From: JAAZMF01 sp036786445
GTDB lineage: Bacteria > Bacillota > Limnochordia > DTU087
DNA: 45,224 nucleotides
Direction of reading: 5' to 3'
Assembly: GCA_036786445.1 (NCBI GenBank)
Contig: DAIQRD010000004.1
Location: forward strand, 1 to 45,224
Below the pieces are notes generated by a model. It was given only the letters and a program-made list of their open reading frames with translations. It was not told the origin of the DNA and made no database searches. A program made the position numbers and the translations under genes. The first letter of the stretch is position 1. Each line of letters opens with the position of its first letter. Positions 41,104 to 45,224 of this stretch are shown piece after piece.

Positions 41104-41667
41104 ATGACCGTTTACGTGGACCGCTGCCAGATCCCTGGTTGGGGGAGCTTCTGGATAGGCATCATTGATGGGCAATTGGGTTACTTGAAATTGCCTCCAG
41201 AGCATTCCCAGGAGGCATTACCGGAGACTGAAGTGCCGGGAGAGCTAGAGGATTTCGCCGCACATTGGAATCTAACTCTTGTAGTCCGAAGGGTGGGGCC
41301 TGCCCCTGAGGTCTGGGGGCAACTTAGGCAATACCTAGGTGGTACTCGCCAGCAATTCCAGTTGCCTTTGAAGCTCTTAGGTACTGATTTCCAAAAGCAG
41401 GTTTGGCAAGCGCTACTTGCTATACCTTGGGGTGAGGCGCGGACCTATAGGGACATAGCCATAGCCCTAGGCAATTGCCGGTTAGCCAGAGCGGTAGGGC
41501 AAGCTAACGGTCGCAATCCTGTTTCCATAGTGGTCCCTTGCCATCGAGTGGTGGCCAAAGATGGTTTGGGCGGCTACACAGGTGGGTTAGGTCTTAAGCA
41601 ACGACTACTGCAGATAGAAGGAACCTTGAAAAATATTGCAGTGAATGGGAAAGGGCGAGCTGTTTGA
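41104..41667 (+). CDS. ogt: Methylated-DNA--protein-cysteine methyltransferase
   Basis: A suicide repair protein that moves the alkyl group from O6-alkylguanine to its own Cys. The C-terminal domain shows TDFQKQVWQALLAIPWGEARTYRDIA and the active-site PCHRVV motif, followed by GGYTGGLGLKQRLLQIEG. An N-terminal ribonuclease-like domain precedes. Length 187 aa is normal. The start is ATG 41104 after TAGGAGGAA; the frame is open further. The stop overlaps the next small gene, suggesting coupling. Confidence 0.94.
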   Translation: MTVYVDRCQIPGWGSFWIGIIDGQLGYLKLPPEHSQEALPETEVPGELEDFAAHWNLTLVVRRVGPAPEVWGQLRQYLGGTRQQFQLPLKLLGTDFQKQVWQALLAIPWGEARTYRDIAIALGNCRLARAVGQANGRNPVSIVVPCHRVVAKDGLGGYTGGLGLKQRLLQIEGTLKNIAVNGKGRAV

Positions 41668-41858
41668 AACCGGGGGATCTGATTTGGCGCTTACTGGAGC
41701 ACTTTTCGCTGCAACTTCAACTTCTGGAAGATACCCAGGAACAACTAGATCCCAAGAAACAGGAGGATCTAATCATTGTTCTAGGGGAATGTGAACAGCT
41801 GACACGGACGCAGATCAACATCCTGAGGCGGATTGGCCGCAGGTATGGAAACACGTGA
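41664..41858 (+). CDS. Small hypothetical helical protein coupled to ogt
   Basis: A 64-residue, mostly helical, charged protein with no recognised family. The TTG start at 41664 overlaps the ogt TGA (TTGA), which suggests translational coupling. It ends 25 bases before the PocR/AraC regulator. Its Leu/Glu/Gln-rich helices could form a coiled coil. Confidence 0.5.
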   Translation: MKPGDLIWRLLEHFSLQLQLLEDTQEQLDPKKQEDLIIVLGECEQLTRTQINILRRIGRRYGNT

Positions 41859-41883
41859 GCTGGTCTAGACGTGTGGAGAGAGG

Positions 41884-43173
41884 GTGGCATTAGCTATTCT
41901 GAAGGTCGAGGGCGTACTAACCGAGCTGTTTGATCTAGAGGAAGCACAGCGCTTGATTGATGCCTATGCCCTGGTCCATGGGGTCTATACTGCTGTTTTT
42001 GGCGGGGCTGGAGAAATATTGCTTGCAGCGGCACAGCCTTCGGCTCAGGTTTGTGACCTGGTACGCCAGACTAAGCCAGGGGAAGGTATGTGTCGAACTT
42101 GCCTGTCAGACATAGGTAAGCAATCCATGCTGTTTGGTGAGGGCTATATCCATAGATGTCCCGCTGGTTTGGTGATCTGGGGTGCGCCCCTCGTCAGTGG
42201 CAAACGGCAGGTAGGTGGCCTTATTGCGGGTCAGGTTGTGATGTGGCCTTTGGATGATTTGGTCAAACGGGAAATGGCGGATATGGCCAAGCGTTGCGGC
42301 ATCGATCCCCATGCCCTACTAGTGGCTGCAGAGGGTGTATCTTCCAGAGAACCAAAGGAAATTCGGGCCGCCGCCGATATTTTGTTCGCCTTGGCAACGC
42401 ATATTAGTACCTGGAATAATACGCTTCTAAGTCAGCAACGCGATGTCAATACTCAGCAAGCTCGTTTGGCCGAAAACATCATTGAGAAGAAACGCTCTCT
42501 GCATAGCCAAGGGACAGGTTCTGGTGGCGCCTACCCATTGGAAAAGGAAAAAGAGCTCCTGGGTAGAGTGCGGTTAGGGGACAGGACAGGAGCTAAAGAA
42601 ATACTAAACCAGATCCTGGGGGATATCCTGTTTAACTCTGCCGGCAAGCCAGAGGTTCTGAAAGCTCGCTTACTGGAGTTAAGTGTGGTGCTATCCCGGG
42701 CCACTGTGGAGAGCGGTGGTAGTTTGCAGCGATTGCTGGGCCTGAATTTCACCTATGTGGAGGAACTGGCGGCTCTTGAACCAATTGAGGAGATCTGTGC
42801 CTGGATTGTGAAGGTCTTGGAAGCCTTCATGGATGAGGCATATGCCACTCGGGAAACCCGTAATTTGCCGGCTGTACGGAAAGCAGTAGGTTATATTAGG
42901 GGGCATTTTCGGGAAGAGTTGACATTGGAGGATGTGGCCCAAGCAGTCCACTTCAGTCCCTACTACCTTTCTCGACTATTTAGGGAAGAGCTAGGGCTCA
43001 CCTTCGTAAACTACTTGACTATTGTTCGCATGGAGGAGGCCAAACGATTGCTCTTGGAGACTGATCAAACCGTGTCGAGAATAGCCGATGCAGTGGGTTA
43101 CCAGGATCCGAGCTATTTCACCAAAGTATTTAAGAAGATGGAAGGGCAGACTCCAACACAATTTCGCCGATGA
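41884..43173 (+). CDS. PocR-domain AraC-family transcriptional regulator
   Basis: Residues about 15-175 match the PocR sensory domain, which in several regulators binds a small ligand. It keeps four Cys: VCDLVRQ, MCRTCLSD and HRCPAG, plus GAPLVSG and GGLIAGQV. A helical linker follows, then a C-terminal AraC HTH pair (about 330-429) with VAQAVHFSPYYLSRLFREELG and IADAVGYQDPSYFTKVFKKMEG. The start is GTG 41884 after GAGAGAGG. No propanediol or ethanolamine genes are adjacent, so the effector is unknown. It ends before a GC hairpin with no T-run. Confidence 0.88.
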   Translation: MALAILKVEGVLTELFDLEEAQRLIDAYALVHGVYTAVFGGAGEILLAAAQPSAQVCDLVRQTKPGEGMCRTCLSDIGKQSMLFGEGYIHRCPAGLVIWGAPLVSGKRQVGGLIAGQVVMWPLDDLVKREMADMAKRCGIDPHALLVAAEGVSSREPKEIRAAADILFALATHISTWNNTLLSQQRDVNTQQARLAENIIEKKRSLHSQGTGSGGAYPLEKEKELLGRVRLGDRTGAKEILNQILGDILFNSAGKPEVLKARLLELSVVLSRATVESGGSLQRLLGLNFTYVEELAALEPIEEICAWIVKVLEAFMDEAYATRETRNLPAVRKAVGYIRGHFREELTLEDVAQAVHFSPYYLSRLFREELGLTFVNYLTIVRMEEAKRLLLETDQTVSRIADAVGYQDPSYFTKVFKKMEGQTPTQFRR

Positions 43174-43212
43174 TCCAATATTGCCAGCGGCTGACCTAGG
43201 GGAATAGAGACG

Positions 43213-43235
43213 GGCGGGCCTCGGAAGGGCCCGCC
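43213..43235. other. Hairpin between convergent genes, no T-tract
   Basis: GGCGGGCC (43213-43220) pairs with GGCCCGCC (43228-43235) around a 7-base loop. It lies between the stop of the AraC gene and that of the SASP gene. Neither strand shows a T-run after it, so terminator function is uncertain. Confidence 0.5.
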
Positions 43236-43273
43236 TCGGTGGAACTCCCTGCCTAAATATAGCTAGGGCTATG

Positions 43274-43570
43274 TCAGTTGGCAGGAGGAACGTTTACTGT
43301 ACTGGGGTTGGGAGTTGTAGTTAGCCCCTGCTGAAAGCCCTGGCGTACCCCAGAAATGGTCTGCTCAATCAAAGACTGCTCGGCGGCAGCAATCATCTTG
43401 CGGACCATGTTGCCACCTACTGCGCCACACTGGCGGGAAGGGAGATCGCCCCAGTAGTCGCTCTGAGGGACCTGGATTCCCAGCTCGTTGGCAGTCTCAT
43501 ATTTGAGCTGATCAAGTGCATTGACTGCGTTGGGATTAATCGGTGTATTCGATTTTTGGCCTGTACCCAT
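43274..43570 (-). CDS. Small acid-soluble spore protein, alpha/beta type
   Basis: A second alpha/beta SASP of 98 aa, with the same N-terminus MGTGQKSN, GPR-site-like LKYETANELGIQV, and CGAVGGNMVRKMIAAAEQ as the copy at 22489. The C-terminal tail of about 25 residues is longer and rich in Gln, Thr and Pro. The start is ATG 43570 after AGGAGGTGA on the minus strand. A sigma-G-like promoter lies at 43601-43630. It is convergent with the AraC gene. Confidence 0.93.
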   Translation of the reverse strand: MGTGQKSNTPINPNAVNALDQLKYETANELGIQVPQSDYWGDLPSRQCGAVGGNMVRKMIAAAEQSLIEQTISGVRQGFQQGLTTTPNPSTVNVPPAN

Positions 43571-43600
43571 TTCATGTCACCTCCTATTGATGACCAACCA

Positions 43601-43630
43601 TAGTGTTTGACCAAGGCGGCTCTGCTATGC
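43601..43630 (-). promoter_or_regulatory. Sigma-G-like promoter for the second SASP
   Basis: On the minus strand GCATA (43630-43626) and AACACTA (43607-43601) are separated by 18 bases. The -10 matches 5 of 7 positions of CATACTA. The layout matches the SASP promoter at 22432. Confidence 0.5.
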
Positions 43631-43720
43631 TAGAATAGCTTGGGTGTAGCCGATGTCAAACGGCAGAAGAGTGAGATGTTGGTTGCTGCTGCTTCAGGCT
43701 CCGGTTTTCCACAGGACAGC

Positions 43721-43748
43721 TTGACATGGGCTCTGGATGTGGTATAAT
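43721..43748 (+). promoter_or_regulatory. Sigma-A promoter of tRNA-fMet
   Basis: TTGACA (43721-43726) and TATAAT (43743-43748) are separated by 16 bases, with an extended -10 TGG. It lies 31 bases before the tRNA. Confidence 0.85.
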
Positions 43749-43779
43749 ACAATTTGTCAGTGGTTCATAAGACATACGT

Positions 43780-43856
<77 letters not shown>

Positions 43857-43863
43857 TTACGAG

Positions 43864-43892
43864 AAACCGTGGGTATCATGCCTACGGTTTTT
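43864..43892 (+). terminator. Intrinsic terminator after tRNA-fMet
   Basis: AAACCGT (43864-43870) pairs with ACGGTTT (43884-43890), with added GG/CC pairs, followed by TTT. It lies 8 bases after the CCA. Confidence 0.82.
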
Positions 43893-44020
43893 TGCTTGCC
43901 TATGGTCATTTGGCGGGATTAGCATGATATGGGAAGGCTTTTGCTGGATGGGCAGCGAAAGTTTATTCAAGGTTCGGATTGGAGGGGACCTTAGATACTG
44001 TGAAGAGGGAGGTGTGAACG

Positions 44021-44101
44021 ATGAAGTGGCGAATTCTATACTACATAACAGTTATAGCATCATTTGTAATCGCCTCTGGAGCCACTCATAAGTGGAGGTA
44101 G
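44021..44101 (+). CDS. Candidate 26-residue membrane peptide
   Basis: ATG 44021 opens a 26-codon frame ending TAG 44101. The product starts MKWRILYY and ends ATHKWR: a hydrophobic segment of about 16 residues flanked by basic ends, which suits a single membrane helix. A strong GAGGGAGG lies nine bases before the start. It is in the gap between tRNA-fMet and the HD-GYP gene, and a GC hairpin (44119-44146) follows. No homologue is recognised; the ribosome binding site is the best support. Confidence 0.4.
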   Translation: MKWRILYYITVIASFVIASGATHKWR

Positions 44102-44174
44102 GTTCGGTGTCTAACGTGCCGGGGCTAGCTAGTACTGAAGCCCCGGTATACCCTGATGCCTAGGAGCGAAGCAA

Positions 44175-45224
44175 TTGTCCCAACAAGTGCGACCAGGTGC
44201 CAAAACATTCATCCTATCCACTGCAGTCATGGGATTAGCCTGCCTGCTCTGGGCAATACTCACTGTTCCGTCGGTACCTTTGCTGGGCCCGGTGTTGCTG
44301 GGGCTGTGTGCTCTAGTTGCGGAGCTCTATCCAATACGCCTATCGGAAGAGGGTACTGTTTCAGTGGCGGCCGCCCTGGACTTTGCTGTTGTTATTCTTT
44401 TTCCTCCGCAGGTGGCAGTGGTCTTGGCCGCATTTGCCGGAGGACTAAGTGATGTTATCGGCCGGGTGGCTCCGATACAGACCCTATTTAATACAGCTCA
44501 GCTAGCGATTGCTGCTTTTGTGGCGGCGCAGGTCTATGCCTTGGGGCCGGGTGGGATTTTCTACTTTCAAACCCATGCCTTTTGGGGCCTAATAGCTGGC
44601 CTTAGCTTTTTGTTCACCAATAGTATCCTAACCTGCACAGTCATCGCCCTTGTTCAGGGGGATCATCCCATTGAGGTTTGGTTACAGGGTAACAAAGACA
44701 TGTTTTTCCACGATGTTGCTTTGTACCCCATCGGGATGTTGGTAGCTCTTGTTTACGCCCATGATGCATCGGCCCTGTTGCTTTTTAGCCTGCCTATGGT
44801 AATAATCTATGTTTCTTTTCGAAATAACGTTGCTGTGCGCCGACAAGCCAAGCAAGTCTTGGAGATGTTGGCAGATATTATTGACCAGAGAGATCCGTAT
44901 ACGGCCGAGCATTCCCAACGGGTAGCCAACTATGCTAGTGCGATTGCTCGGCAGATGGGCCTTCCAGAGCAGGAATCTTTACTGGTTCAATCCAGTGGTA
45001 GGATACATGATCTGGGTAAGATTACCTGGAAGGATGACATACTGTTTAAACCGGGAGCTTTGACGACAGAAGAGATGGAACGAGTCAAGGAGCATCCCAG
45101 TACTGGAGCCCGGATCGTTCAGGAGCTGGCACACTACAAGAAGGGTGTACCATTGATTCGACACCATCACGAATGGGTGAATGGTTCGGGATATCCTGAC
45201 GGCCTTAGCAGTGAGCAAATCCCA
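44175..45224 (+). CDS. Membrane HD-GYP domain protein (3'-truncated by window end)
   Basis: Probable cyclic-di-GMP phosphodiesterase or related signalling enzyme. The first 350 residues are visible, with the frame open to the last base. Residues about 10-215 contain six or seven hydrophobic helices, an integral membrane sensor region. The HD-GYP domain begins near residue 235: EHSQRVANYA, His278-Asp279 in HDLGK, EHPSTGARIV, H330-H331-H332-E333 and NGSGYPDG with Gly339-Tyr-Pro. All metal-ligand motifs seen so far are intact. The start is TTG 44175, with AGGAGCGAA upstream. The rest lies outside the window. Confidence 0.88.
   Translation, partial: MSQQVRPGAKTFILSTAVMGLACLLWAILTVPSVPLLGPVLLGLCALVAELYPIRLSEEGTVSVAAALDFAVVILFPPQVAVVLAAFAGGLSDVIGRVAPIQTLFNTAQLAIAAFVAAQVYALGPGGIFYFQTHAFWGLIAGLSFLFTNSILTCTVIALVQGDHPIEVWLQGNKDMFFHDVALYPIGMLVALVYAHDASALLLFSLPMVIIYVSFRNNVAVRRQAKQVLEMLADIIDQRDPYTAEHSQRVANYASAIARQMGLPEQESLLVQSSGRIHDLGKITWKDDILFKPGALTTEEMERVKEHPSTGARIVQELAHYKKGVPLIRHHHEWVNGSGYPDGLSSEQIP

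Overview
This is about 45 kb of chromosomal backbone from a spore-forming Bacillota (Firmicutes). Base composition is roughly balanced, TTG and GTG starts are common, and ribosome binding sites are strong (AGGAGG type). Spore genes are numerous: LonC, two alpha/beta SASPs, a SipL-like coat protein, SpoVT, a SpoVB/YabM flippase, a SpoIID-like protein, YabP and YabQ. Gene content and order resemble deep-branching clostridial or Limnochordia-like lineages more than Bacillus, but the placement is an inference from gene content only.

Layout. (1) 1-7.5 kb: lonC, aroE, a minus-strand pair of uncharacterised genes, ddl, a small membrane protein and an ABC-F ATPase. (2) 7.6-10.2 kb: a dnaD-like gene overlapping a dnaB replicative helicase, then a small gene. 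(3) 10.2-34.9 kb: a long block that follows the Bacillus subtilis yab region in order: yabE, ksgA, [ykuK-like, amidase-like], veg, [GH18-like, sipL-like, Myb-like, dacF-like], ispE, [GntR regulator, nucleotidyltransferase, SASP], glmU, prs, ctc, pth, [PrsW-like membrane protein], mfd, spoVT, yabM, mazG. Bracketed genes are insertions or replacements relative to B. subtilis. rnmV, yabG, purR, spoVG, fin and yabO (rqcP) are not seen at their usual places. (4) 33.4-40.8 kb: mazG and hup lie on the minus strand, followed by a SpoIID-like gene, yabP, yabQ, divIC, a TPM-domain/LemA pair, a YabR-type S1 protein and a DUF501 gene. (5) 40.9-45.2 kb: tRNA-Leu(UAA), ogt, a PocR/AraC regulator, a second SASP, initiator tRNA-fMet, a 26-codon ORF, and a membrane HD-GYP protein cut by the window end.

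The genes form a housekeeping and sporulation neighbourhood: peptidoglycan precursors and remodelling (ddl, glmU, dacF, flippase, SpoIID-like), nucleotide supply and translation (prs, ctc, pth, ksgA), repair (mfd, mazG, ogt), division (divIC) and spore development. Good sigma-A promoters are visible before veg (two in tandem), ctc, yabR and both tRNAs. Sigma-G-like promoters sit before spoVT and both SASPs. Several intrinsic terminators delimit units. No gene-free stretch exceeds about 250 bases.

I see no CRISPR array, prophage, transposon or defence island. The most unusual features are two wall-hydrolase-like genes flanking veg whose catalytic acid appears replaced (Glu to Lys in an Amidase_3 protein, Glu to Gln in a GH18-like protein), a two-Myb-repeat coiled-coil protein, a PrsW-like membrane protein where fin usually sits, and a mazG-hup pair with both genes flipped but their order kept.
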